NCBI GenBank assembly: GCA_963422745.1
Contig: OY730477.1
Coordinates: 434,001-498,000 of the forward strand
DNA: 64,000 nucleotides
Direction of reading: 5' to 3'
Source: G963422745 sp963422745
GTDB taxonomy: Bacteria > Actinomycetota > Acidimicrobiia > Acidimicrobiales > Aldehydirespiratoraceae
The notes under the pieces were generated by a model. It searched no databases. It was not told the DNA's origin and saw nothing but the letters and a program-made list of their open reading frames with translations. The position numbers were made by a program, and so were the translations under genes. Positions 8,217 through 17,174 of this stretch are shown here, one piece after another. Every line of letters starts with the position of its first letter. Within the stretch, counting starts at the first letter, position 1.

Positions 8217-9368
8217 TTGCGCACCCGTCATGAGCACCGCGCGATGGTGGAGGAGCTCAACGGCGAGTACGTGGAACAGTGGGAACGCGAGAATGCCGTG
8301 GGGCTTCGTGGTGCCTACGATCCCGAGATTCGTGACAAGGAACTTGATGCGGACGGCATTGCTGGTGAGGTGATCTTCGCCGACGGTGACGCTGTCACCG
8401 GCATGGAGGCACCTCCGTTCGGTGCGGGACTTCAAGCCGGGTCAATCACCGACCCCAAGTTGGCCTGGGCCGGGGCAAGGGCACACAATCGTTGGCTTGA
8501 GGAGTTCTGTGCAACCAACCCGCCCCGCAGGGCCGGGGTCGCCTTGGTACCGATCACTCACGGCGTTGACGAAGCCGTTCGTGAGATTGAGATGCTGGCG
8601 GGCAAGCCCGGCGTCAAGGGGATCATGATCCCCACCATGTGGCATGACAACGAACCGTACGGCCACCCCACCTATGACCCGGTCTGGGCTGCATGTGCGG
8701 AGACGGGTCTGGTGGTGCACACCCACTCCGGGGAGGCCGACACGCAGGCCTACAACGACAACATGGCGCAGTACATGCTTGAAGTGGCGTTTTGGACGCA
8801 CCGGCCTCTTTGGCAGCTGCTGCTCTCTGGGAAGTTCGACAGGTTTCCGAACCTTAAGTACGCACCCGTGGAGTGCGGCTCCTGGTGGCTTGGCGACCTG
8901 CTCTGGAAGACCGACGTGATGTTCGGCGGCACGAACTGGAAAGTCAAGAAGATGAGTTCTCAGACCAAGGGGCTCATTGAACGGCTTCCGTCGGAGTATC
9001 TCGGAAGCAATGTTTTCATCGGTGCATCCACCATGAGCAAGGTTGAACTCCGCCGACGGTACCTCAACGGCGTGGACGCCTTGATGTGGGGCACCGACTA
9101 TCCCCATCCCGAGGGTTCGTGGCCTCACACTGTGGAACGGCTCGAGACCGACTTCCGTGAGATTCCGGTAGCCGAAACCCGCCTTTTGCTCGGCCTAAAC
9201 GCGGTGCGCTGCTACGACCTTGACCTTGAAGGCCTAACCAAGATCGCCGCGAAGGTGGGCCCGACACCAGAAAAACTCAATCAGGACCTCAACTTGCGCA
9301 CCTCGCCGAGTGCTATACGAGAAGCCCGTTGGTGGTTTGACGAATACGGGGTGCCCTGGCCCGACTGA
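8217..9368 (+). CDS. Amidohydrolase 2 family metal-dependent hydrolase, start uncertain
   Basis: A TIM-barrel amidohydrolase of the decarboxylase/hydrolase (ACMSD-like) group, 383 residues from TTG 8217. Metal-site segments include VVHTHSGEAD mid-protein and GTDYPHPEGSWPH near the C-terminus. The start is odd. In the same frame, codons from 8124 read IIVSSDTHAGLYVEDY, clearly the family's first strand with its Asp-x-His metal motif, yet no ATG, GTG or TTG precedes them before stop codons at 8103 and 8094. Either an ATT or ATC codon initiates, or a small frameshift or sequence error removed the start. The likely natural N-terminus is near 8121. The last codons and stop are copied in the repeat array downstream. 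Confidence 0.8.
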   Translation: MRTRHEHRAMVEELNGEYVEQWERENAVGLRGAYDPEIRDKELDADGIAGEVIFADGDAVTGMEAPPFGAGLQAGSITDPKLAWAGARAHNRWLEEFCATNPPRRAGVALVPITHGVDEAVREIEMLAGKPGVKGIMIPTMWHDNEPYGHPTYDPVWAACAETGLVVHTHSGEADTQAYNDNMAQYMLEVAFWTHRPLWQLLLSGKFDRFPNLKYAPVECGSWWLGDLLWKTDVMFGGTNWKVKKMSSQTKGLIERLPSEYLGSNVFIGASTMSKVELRRRYLNGVDALMWGTDYPHPEGSWPHTVERLETDFREIPVAETRLLLGLNAVRCYDLDLEGLTKIAAKVGPTPEKLNQDLNLRTSPSAIREARWWFDEYGVPWPD

Positions 9369-9643
9369 TTGTCGTCCCCTGGGGTTCACTGCGTTTTGGA
9401 GCCAAGGTTTGGCCCGGAGGTTGCACAGCTCGAGGGCGGATACGGGGGTGCCCGACTGATTGTCGTCCCCTGGGGTTCACTGCGTTTTGGAGCCAAGGTT
9501 TGGCCCGGAGGTTGCACAGCTCGAGGGCGGATACGGGGGTGCCCGACTGATTGTCGTCCCCTGGGGTGCCCGACTGATTGTCGTCCCCTGGGGTTCACTG
9601 CGTTTTGGAGCCAAGGTTTAGCCCGGAGGTTGCACAGCTCGAG
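9361..9643. repeat. 91 bp tandem array overlapping the amidohydrolase stop codon
   Basis: Units start CCGACTGATTGTCGTCCCC at 9361, 9452, 9543 and 9570. The first two are complete 91 bp copies, the third is a 27 bp stub, and the fourth runs to about 9643 before diverging. The first unit begins with the final codons and TGA of the amidohydrolase, so the gene end was part of what was duplicated. Apparent open frames across the array are by-products of the repeat. Confidence 0.92.
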
Positions 9644-9688
9644 AAGGTTCCTGTGGTTCCTCGGCCTCGTCGCTGGATCCATTTTGGG

Positions 9689-10930
9689 TTACGTCGCGTC
9701 GGCGCTGGTTCCGATCACCGCAGCGTTTACGGTCCCGGTAGGTGTTGAGTTCGACCGGTAGGCATTGAGTTCGGCGAGGACTTCGTCTGCGTGTTCGTCC
9801 AGCATCGGCGGACGTCGCAGCGGTGTCCGCACCTCGTCGTCGACCCGAATTGGTGAGCGTACCGACGTGTAGGGCCCGTTCTTCACGATCGGGCGCATCC
9901 TCATAGTCTCCGCCCAGTCGATCGCCTCGGCTATTGAGTTGATTGGTCCGCAGGGCACATCGGCGGCTCGTAGCCGGTCGATCCATTCACGCCGTGTTCG
10001 GGTGAACAGAACCGGTTGGATTTCGGCGTTCAGTTCGCTGACGTGGTTGCGCCGTGCGGCGTTGTTAACGAACCGGGGATCGTTGATGAGATCCGGTCGC
10101 TCAATGACCTCGCAAAAACCGCCAAACAGCTTGTTGTTCGCAGCGGCGAGAACGAAGTCACCGTCGGATGCTGTGTATGACTCATAGGGTGCGATTGACG
10201 GATGCCGGTTTCCTTGCCTGGTCGGCTCGACTCCAGCCATGAGCGCGGCTGCTTGGTGGTTGAGCGTTGCGGCAAGAGCCGTGTCGAATAGCGAGACCTC
10301 AATGTGGCGACCAACCCCGGTGACTATCCGCTCGTGAAGCGCAGCCAGAACACCGATCGCGGCGTTGAGCCCGGTCATCATGTCCACTATCGGGATACCA
10401 AGTTTCAAGGCACGACCGTCGGCCTCGCCGGTGAGGTGCATGGGCCCGCCCATTGCCTGAGCTATGAGGTCGTAGCCAGGCAGGGAAGCGGCGGATGTAT
10501 CGGAGCCGTAGGCCGTGATCGTGCAGGTGATGATGTCGGGCCGCTCGGTGTGCAGCGATGCACGATTGAGCCCGATGCGCTCCATGTAGCCCAGCTTGAA
10601 GTTGTCAACCACGATGTCTCCGCTGAGGGCCAACCGCCGTGCTGTGGCGATATCGGAATCGTCTTTGAGATCCAAGACGATCGACCGCTTATTGCGGTTC
10701 AGCGAAGAGAAATAGGTGGACTCCCGCTGGGTAAATCCCGCCTCGGTGTTGACGGTACGCCAGGGAGGGCCCCACTGCCTTGTGTCGTCGCCGATCTCGG
10801 GGCGCTCAACCTTGATTACGTCTGCACCAAGGTCGCCGAGTGTCTGCGCGAGAAGCGGCCCGGCAAGCACCCGTGAGAAGTCGATTACTCTGATTCCCGT
10901 CAGCGGATGTCTATTGGAGTTGTCGGTCAT
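9689..10930 (-). CDS. Family III CoA-transferase (CaiB/BaiF type)
   Basis: A 413-residue CoA-transferase that would move CoA between carboxylic acids. It opens with GIRVIDFSRVLAGPLLAQTL and GADVIKVERPEIGDDTR, where the Asp/Glu and Arg residues bind CoA. NKRSIVLDLK follows, then the PGYDLIAQAMGG segment typical of the family, and a C-terminal PCGPINSIAEA. Length is usual. It is divergent from glnS, with a 279-base gap that contains no gene but a GGGCTA/TAGCCC inverted repeat at 10991-11018. Fatty, bile-acid-like or aromatic acyl substrates are all possible. Confidence 0.9.
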   Translation of the reverse strand: MTDNSNRHPLTGIRVIDFSRVLAGPLLAQTLGDLGADVIKVERPEIGDDTRQWGPPWRTVNTEAGFTQRESTYFSSLNRNKRSIVLDLKDDSDIATARRLALSGDIVVDNFKLGYMERIGLNRASLHTERPDIITCTITAYGSDTSAASLPGYDLIAQAMGGPMHLTGEADGRALKLGIPIVDMMTGLNAAIGVLAALHERIVTGVGRHIEVSLFDTALAATLNHQAAALMAGVEPTRQGNRHPSIAPYESYTASDGDFVLAAANNKLFGGFCEVIERPDLINDPRFVNNAARRNHVSELNAEIQPVLFTRTRREWIDRLRAADVPCGPINSIAEAIDWAETMRMRPIVKNGPYTSVRSPIRVDDEVRTPLRRPPMLDEHADEVLAELNAYRSNSTPTGTVNAAVIGTSADAT

Positions 10931-11209
10931 GTCGTGGTGGTTCCCTTAGCCTTTGTGTCCGTGTTACCAGCGGGTCTGTTGCGTGCCCAGGGGCTACGGC
11001 GGCGCTGTCGCATAGCCCGATAGATCTTCACATGGCTCTACTGATCATTGCGCAACGCCACCGTCGCAGCGGGCAGCGTTGCGGGTCACAACCGATACCA
11101 CTAGGAACTGCGATGTGGTATTCGAAGGCTTGCTTGACCCGAAGCTATATGTCGTCGCCGGAGTCACCATGGTGATGGGCAAGGTACCGATGCCGCAGAG
11201 GCTCCCACA

Positions 11210-12889
11210 ATGAGCAAACCCCGTCCCGACTTCATCCGGGAGATGATCGCTCATCAAAGCGTTGACGGCCCCTACGGGGGGCGGGTGCAAACACGTTTTC
11301 CTCCTGAACCCAACGGTTACTTGCACATTGGCCATGCTAAGTCGATCGCGCTCAACTTCGGATTGGCCGAAGAATTCGGCGGTGTATGCCGTCTTCGTTT
11401 TGACGACACCAATCCCGAAACGGAAGATGAGTCGTTCGTGAGTGCTATCACCGAGGACGTTCGCTGGCTCGGCTGGGAACCGGGCGACTTGGTGTTTGCA
11501 TCCGATTACTTTGATCGGCTCCACGTTTGGGCTGTGGGGCTCATTGAGCAGGGTCTGGCCTATGTCGACGATCAGGACGCCGAAACAATTTCACGGACCC
11601 GAGGCGGGTTCTTGGAACCCGGCGTTGACTCACCCTGGCGTAACCGAAGCCCGGCGGAGAACCTTGATCTGTTCGCACGGATGACGGCGGGGGAGTTCGA
11701 CGATAATTCGCGTGTGCTACGGGCGAGGATCGACATGGCCCACCCCAACATGTTGATGCGCGACCCGGTCATGTATCGCATCCGCAAGAGGCGGCATTTT
11801 CGCACCGGCGACAGCTGGAACGTGTACCCAACTTATGACTGGGCACATGGGCAGTCTGATGCGCTGGAAGGCACTACCCATTCTCTTTGCACTCTTGAGT
11901 TTGATGCCCACCGCCCGCTGTATGACTGGTACCACGACAAGATCGGGTTGGGTGTCGATCGGCCCCGGCAGACCGAATTCGCCCGGCTCAACCTCACTCA
12001 CACGGTGACCAGCAAACGCAGACTCGCCCAGCTGGTCGACGAAGGCCATGTTGAGGGTTGGGACGACGCCCGAATGCCCACCCTGCGGGGTCTCAGAAGG
12101 CGGGGGTATCCGCCAGCGGCGATACGCGAGTTCTGCGAACACATCGGCGTGGCCCGTGTCAACGGCGTCCATGAGATTGAGTTGCTTGAGTCCTTTGTGC
12201 GGGCCTATCACAACCGCCACGCTCTGAGGCGCATGGCGGTGATCGACCCGATCGAAGTTGTTGTTGTCAACTGGCCAGATCAACACGTTGAGTTGCGCAG
12301 GGCGGTTAACAACCCTGAGGATGACTCGTCGCGGACCCGTGATGTGCCGCTTGCTGGGCGACTGTGGATCGAACGCGGCGATTTCATGGCCGATCCACCG
12401 GCGAAGTTCTACCGTCTTGCGCCGGGGCGTGAAGTACGTCTCAGGGCGGGCTACTTCATCCGCTGCGTTGACATCGAAACCGGTCCCGAAGGCAAGCCCG
12501 CGCGATTGTTTTGCAGCTACGACCCGCAGACATCGGGCGGCAAGGCACCCGGCGGGCGCAGGGTGAAAGCCACGATCCATTGGGTGTCGGCGGATCACGC
12601 GGTTGAAATTGACGTGGCCCTGTATGAGCGGTTGTTTTCTACTTCCCATCCAGGCGCAGACGGTGCCGATCCGCTGGCGTCGCTCAACCCGCACTCGCGT
12701 GTGCTCACAAGGGCCAAGGCGGAGCCCGCGATCGCAGACATCAGTCCCGGCGAGGTTGTGCAGTTTGAGCGACTTGGGTACTTCGCACATGATCTGGACG
12801 CCAACCCGTCCAAAATGCCAGCACTGTTTCATCGCACCGTCGGTCTTCGTGATGAATGGGCCAAGATCCGCAGGCGAACCGGGGCCTAG
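11210..12889 (+). CDS. glnS: Glutaminyl-tRNA synthetase
   Basis: A class Ic aminoacyl-tRNA synthetase of 559 residues that charges tRNA-Gln directly. The signature PPEPNGYLHIGHAKS contains HIGH at 39-42, and VTSKR stands in for the KMSKR-type loop. GTTHSLCTLEF and YDWYHDKIG are GlnRS-type segments, and a two-barrel anticodon-binding part fills the C-terminal 200 residues. Start ATG 11210 has AGAGG about 8 bases upstream. Most Actinomycetota make Gln-tRNA indirectly with GatCAB, so a complete GlnRS is a taxonomic clue or a transfer event. It is convergent with the MaoC-like gene. Confidence 0.94.
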   Translation: MSKPRPDFIREMIAHQSVDGPYGGRVQTRFPPEPNGYLHIGHAKSIALNFGLAEEFGGVCRLRFDDTNPETEDESFVSAITEDVRWLGWEPGDLVFASDYFDRLHVWAVGLIEQGLAYVDDQDAETISRTRGGFLEPGVDSPWRNRSPAENLDLFARMTAGEFDDNSRVLRARIDMAHPNMLMRDPVMYRIRKRRHFRTGDSWNVYPTYDWAHGQSDALEGTTHSLCTLEFDAHRPLYDWYHDKIGLGVDRPRQTEFARLNLTHTVTSKRRLAQLVDEGHVEGWDDARMPTLRGLRRRGYPPAAIREFCEHIGVARVNGVHEIELLESFVRAYHNRHALRRMAVIDPIEVVVVNWPDQHVELRRAVNNPEDDSSRTRDVPLAGRLWIERGDFMADPPAKFYRLAPGREVRLRAGYFIRCVDIETGPEGKPARLFCSYDPQTSGGKAPGGRRVKATIHWVSADHAVEIDVALYERLFSTSHPGADGADPLASLNPHSRVLTRAKAEPAIADISPGEVVQFERLGYFAHDLDANPSKMPALFHRTVGLRDEWAKIRRRTGA

Positions 12890-12926
12890 GATTCGGCCAT
12901 CAGTTGAGGTGATGCATCGCCGCTCG

Positions 12927-13000
12927 GCGGCAATTCAGGTGATTGCAATGTGCGGCGATTCAGATGGGCGGTGTGCGGCAATTCAGATGATTGCGGTGTG
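12927..13000. repeat. Three degenerate ~25 bp copies over a gene 3' end
   Basis: Three imperfect units starting GCGGCRATTCAG occur at about 12927, 12952 and 12975. The last one contains the final codons and TGA (12983-12985) of the minus-strand MaoC-like gene, so the other two look like decayed copies of that gene's end. The array lies between two convergent genes. Confidence 0.7.
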
Positions 13001-13735
13001 TTCAACGAAAGCGACGGGCTCATCGTTGTGGGTGAATCGGATGGCAACGACGGCCCGTTCACCTGTTGATTTCGTGAAACGGTCGATCTCGGTTGCGTCA
13101 ATACGCACCTTGGAGCCCGGTGCGACCCGCCCACAGTGGGTGATCTCGCTTCGGGTGTGGATCCAAGGTCCACGAACCAGGTTGTGCAGAAATACGTGGT
13201 TGGCCAGCAGGAGCCAGACCACCGGATGCACCACGCCCAACTCCGCGTAGCGAGTGTCGTGATCGCCGCTGCGCGAGGCGTAGCCAGTTAGGCTCTCGGT
13301 GAGTTCAACGACCATCGGCTCGAATGCCGGTCCGGCAGGTTTGGTGGGTCCGGCAGGTTTGGTGATGGTTTCGAGTTCGCTTCGAGGGACGAGACGGGCA
13401 CATTCACGGTCACCCACCCAGGCTCCCAGATGGTCGCCGATCCTACGGACCTGCAGCGGCGCGTTGGCGAGCACCGGTGCACGAAGGGTGAGCGTCGCGC
13501 CACCCCTCAAGATCCAGTCGGTACCCCAGAGATCAACTGCAGCGTGGACGAGGTAGGCGTAGACGGTGGTTCCGGCCACGATCGCCCCACCGAATCCTGC
13601 CGCGACACCACCGGGCGTTGTGTGCACTGCGTTGCTGGAGTGCTCAGGAAGGTTGACGGCGCTAATGGAGAACAATGGCTTTGAGCAATCCCGAGCAATT
13701 GGTGTATCCCGAGTTGTGTGGGAGTGTGCGGTCAT
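12983..13735 (-). CDS. MaoC-like hot-dog dehydratase/thioesterase-type protein
   Basis: A 250-residue protein with a double hot-dog look. Segments GTDWILRGGATLTLRAPVLA, GPWIHTRSEITHCGRV and a closing RAVVAIRFTHNDEPVAFVEH match MaoC-type enoyl-hydratase or fatty-acid dehydratase-like proteins. A clear catalytic Asp-His pair cannot be confirmed, so activity is uncertain. A short internal duplication, KPAGPTKPAGP, lies in the linker between the halves. The gene is convergent with glnS, and its final codons are repeated in the spacer. Function on acyl-CoA or acyl-ACP substrates is an inference from the family. Confidence 0.55.
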   Translation of the reverse strand: MTAHSHTTRDTPIARDCSKPLFSISAVNLPEHSSNAVHTTPGGVAAGFGGAIVAGTTVYAYLVHAAVDLWGTDWILRGGATLTLRAPVLANAPLQVRRIGDHLGAWVGDRECARLVPRSELETITKPAGPTKPAGPAFEPMVVELTESLTGYASRSGDHDTRYAELGVVHPVVWLLLANHVFLHNLVRGPWIHTRSEITHCGRVAPGSKVRIDATEIDRFTKSTGERAVVAIRFTHNDEPVAFVEHTAII

Positions 13736-13918
13736 GGGATCGGCGGTGTCATGAGGTCTCCGGTGTCATGAGCTTCAGGATCGTCGTGCGATTAGCGGCG
13801 GTTGTCTCAGAACAGCGGGATAAGCGATCTTAGCAGTACGCCTTGGAATCTGAGCGGTGGTGTCTGCGGGTGTTTGGGGTTCGATGTGAGGCTGACCTTG
13901 GTTGGGGTTGGTGCTCGG

Positions 13919-14005
13919 CGGAGGGAGGGGGATTCGAACCCCCGGGACCTGTGAAGGCCCAACGGTTTTCAAGACCGTCGCATTCGTCCGCTCTGCCATC
14001 CCTCC
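13919..14005 (-). tRNA. tRNA-Ser (anticodon UGA)
   Basis: An 87-base type II tRNA with a long variable arm. Acceptor strands are GGAGGGA (complement of 13999-14005) and TCCCTCC (complement of 13920-13926), with discriminator G. The anticodon loop CTTGAAA gives UGA, serine. The T-loop GGTTCGAATC is intact. CCA is not encoded. Confidence 0.95.
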
Positions 14006-14088
14006 TGTCGGCATCTAATCGAACCCAATGTCTGCCCGAGTGCATCCCGTGAAGCTCTGCCATCCTCCTGTCGGTATCTAATCGAACC
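13990..14088. repeat. Duplicated 5' end of tRNA-Ser with its leader
   Basis: Block 13990-14025, which holds the last bases of the tRNA-Ser gene's 5' end plus its leader, recurs at 14054-14088 with one deleted base and one substitution. The second copy begins GCTCTGCCATCC and cannot form a tRNA. Confidence 0.8.
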
Positions 14089-14129
14089 GGTGCGTTCGAT
14101 GGATAGTGCCGGGTAAGCCAAATATGTGG

Positions 14130-14204
<75 letters not shown>

Positions 14205-14325
14205 GAACCTGGGCTAAGTGTAGAGCCTCGGATGCGACTATTGCGAGTGGAGTGCTGGTTCTCATGGTACGGCGGTGCTCATGGGTAGGGCGGTGTTGGG
14301 GTCATCCGAGATGACGCGGGCTACG

Positions 14326-14414
14326 CGGAGACGGAGGGATTCGAACCCTCGAACGCCTTGCGACGTTACTTCCTTAGCAGGGAAGCGCCTTCAACCAGAC
14401 TCGGCCACGTCTCC
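14326..14414 (-). tRNA. tRNA-Ser (anticodon GCU)
   Basis: An 89-base type II tRNA with acceptor arms GGAGACG and CGTCTCC, anticodon loop CTGCTAA (GCU, serine) and a long variable arm. The first 24 bases of the gene overlap the 3' end of the aat coding sequence on the same strand. Confidence 0.95.
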
Positions 14415-15056
14415 CGGTGCACTGGACACCTCCGCAACGCTAGCGGACTGCGCAGAGAACATCGCAGCTCCGGGTGTTGCCAGCAGCCCTGGTAGCCGTT
14501 CGAGGTAAGTTGAGCGGCTGCATTCGGTCACACCGAGCCGTGCGAGATGGTCCGTGCTCCATTGCACGTCCACCAGACGATCACCTACCTCCGCCGCCAA
14601 CCCTGCAACCAATGCCACCACCGCAGCCTTGGACGCGTCGGGGACTCGATGGAATTTGGACTCCGCTGTGAACAGCCCACCGATGGCCAAGCCGTAGGTG
14701 CCACCCACCAGTATGTCGTCGCTGAATGTCTCAATGCTGTGGGCCCATCCGAGATAGTGGAGCCGTAGGTACATGTTACGAATCCGGCGGTCGATCCAAC
14801 CCGACGGCCGGCCAGGGTCGGCGCAACCGTCGAGCACTTCTGCAAAGACGGTGTCAACCCGGAACTCGAAGCGCCGCATCGACCGGCGCAATGATCTGCT
14901 GACGTGCAGATCTTCTATTTCCAGTACTCCGCGTGGATCTGGCGACCACCAGCACATCGGCCCGGCTGAGCGCAGAGGCATAGGAAATTGTCCCTGTCGA
15001 TACGCCTCAAGAACCGTTTCGGGAGTGAAATCACCGCCGACGTCGACGATATCCAT
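14391..15056 (-). CDS. aat: Leucyl/phenylalanyl-tRNA--protein transferase
   Basis: A 221-residue transferase that adds Leu or Phe from aminoacyl-tRNA to N-terminal Arg or Lys of proteins, marking them for ClpS/ClpAP-type degradation. The signature runs FPMPLRSAGPMCWWSPDPRG near the N-terminus, then SIETF, VGGTYGLAIGGLFTAESKF and VDVQWSTDHLARLG. ATG 15056 begins MDIVDVGGDFTPETV as in homologues; an in-frame start at 15116 would read through a repeat. The last 24 bases, including TGA at 14391-14393, fall inside the gene for tRNA-Ser(GCU), so mRNA and tRNA must share or divide the transcript. Confidence 0.93.
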   Translation of the reverse strand: MDIVDVGGDFTPETVLEAYRQGQFPMPLRSAGPMCWWSPDPRGVLEIEDLHVSRSLRRSMRRFEFRVDTVFAEVLDGCADPGRPSGWIDRRIRNMYLRLHYLGWAHSIETFSDDILVGGTYGLAIGGLFTAESKFHRVPDASKAAVVALVAGLAAEVGDRLVDVQWSTDHLARLGVTECSRSTYLERLPGLLATPGAAMFSAQSASVAEVSSAPGDVAESG

Positions 15057-15072
15057 GGGCCAAGCATACGAA

Positions 15073-15176
15073 CTCCTCGGCGTGCAGGGGAATCCTTCGG
15101 TTAGCGTGCCCAACAAAGCCGCCGGGTACCGGACGCTTCTCCTCGGCGTGCATGGGAAACCTTCGGTTAGCGTGCC
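15073..15176. repeat. Two 38 bp direct repeats upstream of aat
   Basis: CTCCTCGGCGTGCA...TTAGCGTGCC occurs at 15073-15110 and 15139-15176 with two differences, 66 bases apart. The copies lie just upstream of the aat start and could duplicate its promoter region, but no clear promoter hexamers were recognised. Confidence 0.85.
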
Positions 15177-15308
15177 GCCATGGGTATGGCTACCGAGCCG
15201 ATGTCTACCGTTATGTCAGCCTTCGGGAAGTCTTACGCTATGTGGATCGCCACGTACTTAAGCACGGGTGCGGGTATGGATCCCGGCAAAGGTTCGGGTT
15301 GATGACAG

Positions 15309-15710
15309 ATGGGTGCCCGCTCAGTACCTGACCTGGACTATAGGTTGAATCGGATACGGTCCCGGGCGCAGGGTCGTGTATTGGAAATCTCCGCGGTAGC
15401 TGATGTCGACAACGTGTGTGGCCCCTACGACGACCTTGTAGTGCATGATGTCTTGGGTAATGCAGTTGATTCAGGTCGGGTAATCCTACGAATGATCGAT
15501 CTCCTCGCTGACCCCGACGGGGTTGTGTGGTTTCTCGAGCCGACTGCCGGTTCTCGTGGGTCCCGACAAGTTGTGGACGTACCTACCGAGCTTCGTAGCC
15601 GTGGCTTGTTTGTGACCGATCTGGACCGATTCCGGCTCAATGGTGAACCGCGTGAGCGGCGGAATTGGGTCGAGGGCTGCGCCCGCCGAAACCGCCGACC
15701 GCGACGATGA
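15309..15710 (+). CDS. Unrecognised protein, possibly a methyltransferase remnant
   Basis: A 133-residue open frame between the aat leader and the cyclophilin gene, convergent with the latter. Segments such as GRVLEISAVADVDNVCGPYDDLVVHDVL and DLLADPDGVVWFLEP recall the middle strands of small class I methyltransferases. There is no convincing SAM-binding GxGxG, so no function is claimed. Codon use looks like genuine coding sequence up to about residue 115, after which an Arg-rich tail may be spurious. It could also be a short regulatory or degraded gene. Confidence 0.4.
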   Translation: MGARSVPDLDYRLNRIRSRAQGRVLEISAVADVDNVCGPYDDLVVHDVLGNAVDSGRVILRMIDLLADPDGVVWFLEPTAGSRGSRQVVDVPTELRSRGLFVTDLDRFRLNGEPRERRNWVEGCARRNRRPRR

Positions 15711-15731
15711 CCAAAGCGGGGCTGTAACCCG

Positions 15732-17168
15732 CTATCTCACTTCAATTGTTACAGAGTTCACGGTGACCGTACGGCTCGGGTTTCCATCCCAGTTCGGGTT
15801 CGGTTCATGCAGATCAATGATGGATTCCAGCACCGCCAACCCGTCGGAGTCGGTTTGGCCGAACACTACATAGGTTCCCTGACTGTTGAGCACCGAGGTA
15901 TTGGGACCTGTCGAAAAGAAATACTGTGCTGCGGCGGAGTTGGGCTCCGCCGTTCTCGCCATCGCCAAATCACCGGGCTCGTACCGGTAAGGTCCCTTAA
16001 GGGACCCGGTTTCGGGATCAACGACGAATGGTGGTTCGTCGAGAATCGAATAGCCGGGTCCGGGATCTCCCGGTGTTTCGGTATTCGGGGAGCCGCCCTG
16101 GATGATGTCGAGGTTGGGTTCGGTCCGAAAGATCGTGGTGGCGTCGTAGTAACCCCAGCGTGCCAAGGTCACGAAGTTGTTGACGGTGTCGGGCGCGTTC
16201 ATGGTGTCGAGCGTCACCTTGATCACGCCCTCGGTCGTGTCAAACGTGGCCACGTACGTTTCGTTCGTGTTGATGCACATCGGATGGGGACCGTCGAAGT
16301 TCAGGGTTCGCGGTGACGAGCCATCCTCGGCGGGACATCCCTCTGGCAGCTGGCCCACTTCTTCCTTTGGCGCTGGGTCGTCTACGGGCGGTGAGGTACT
16401 TGTGGGGGTTGCCTCCGGTGTCTCGGTTACGGCCACGTCATCAAGACGAGAATTCATGAGGTTGGTGAGTTCCTCTGCTTCGGAGAGCCCTTCGGAAATG
16501 GACCCGATGATCGGATGGGGGGCGCCTGTCTCCGCTAAGGCGTTTGCTGCCGTCTCGGTGGTGATGATACCGAGTTGGCCCTGAAGGACCCCTTCGATTG
16601 TGGTAAACATGATCACCGATCCGACCGGATATGCACCGTTGAACGGTGCTTCACCAGCTGACGCCTGAGTTTCGAATCCGGCATCACCGAGAGCACCGAT
16701 TAGAACGAACCCGGGCACCATCTGCAAAGTGGGGGCGAAGTCGTAGACGCCGTAGCGCGCCAAGGTGACCGCAAGGTTGGCTGCTTTGGGTGCTGACGCC
16801 GCTTTGATGTCTATCTTGATCGCTCCGGTGGGACCGCTCAGGGTCATGGTGTACTTGGCTGTCGTGTCGATGCACATCGGGGGTTCGGATTCGAACGTTG
16901 TGACCCGTTCCTGAGAGCCGTCTGTCTTCGGGCAAGGAGTATCGCCGGTGATCGTGGCACCTGCGAATTCGGGTTCGGTGAGGGTCTGCCTTGCGAGGCT
17001 GGTCTCAGGCGGTAATTCGGTGGTGGCGGATCCGGCTCTGGTTGTGGTGACATCGTCGACGGTCGTGCTGGGCAACAGGCCCGCCACCAGCGGCGCGATC
17101 AGGGCAAGTACCAAGATGCCGATCCCCCAGACGATGATCCGGCGCCGCATACGCGCCTCGCGGGACAT
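15732..17168 (-). CDS. Membrane-anchored protein with two cyclophilin-type domains
   Basis: A 478-residue protein. The Arg-rich MSREARMRRR start is followed by a single membrane anchor (about residues 11-30) and a Thr/Ser-rich stretch. Two cyclophilin-like domains come next, each preceded by a Cys-containing segment ending PMCI. The first (about 105-260) is degenerate. The second (about 310-478) keeps YYDATTIFRTEPNLDIIQGG, DLAMARTAEPNSAAAQYFFS and YVVFGQTDSDG, typical of peptidyl-prolyl isomerases. It would act outside the membrane as a folding helper. A 6-base gap separates it from the upstream gene on the same strand, so the two are probably co-transcribed. Confidence 0.85.
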   Translation of the reverse strand: MSREARMRRRIIVWGIGILVLALIAPLVAGLLPSTTVDDVTTTRAGSATTELPPETSLARQTLTEPEFAGATITGDTPCPKTDGSQERVTTFESEPPMCIDTTAKYTMTLSGPTGAIKIDIKAASAPKAANLAVTLARYGVYDFAPTLQMVPGFVLIGALGDAGFETQASAGEAPFNGAYPVGSVIMFTTIEGVLQGQLGIITTETAANALAETGAPHPIIGSISEGLSEAEELTNLMNSRLDDVAVTETPEATPTSTSPPVDDPAPKEEVGQLPEGCPAEDGSSPRTLNFDGPHPMCINTNETYVATFDTTEGVIKVTLDTMNAPDTVNNFVTLARWGYYDATTIFRTEPNLDIIQGGSPNTETPGDPGPGYSILDEPPFVVDPETGSLKGPYRYEPGDLAMARTAEPNSAAAQYFFSTGPNTSVLNSQGTYVVFGQTDSDGLAVLESIIDLHEPNPNWDGNPSRTVTVNSVTIEVR

Positions 17169-17174
17169 TAACTA

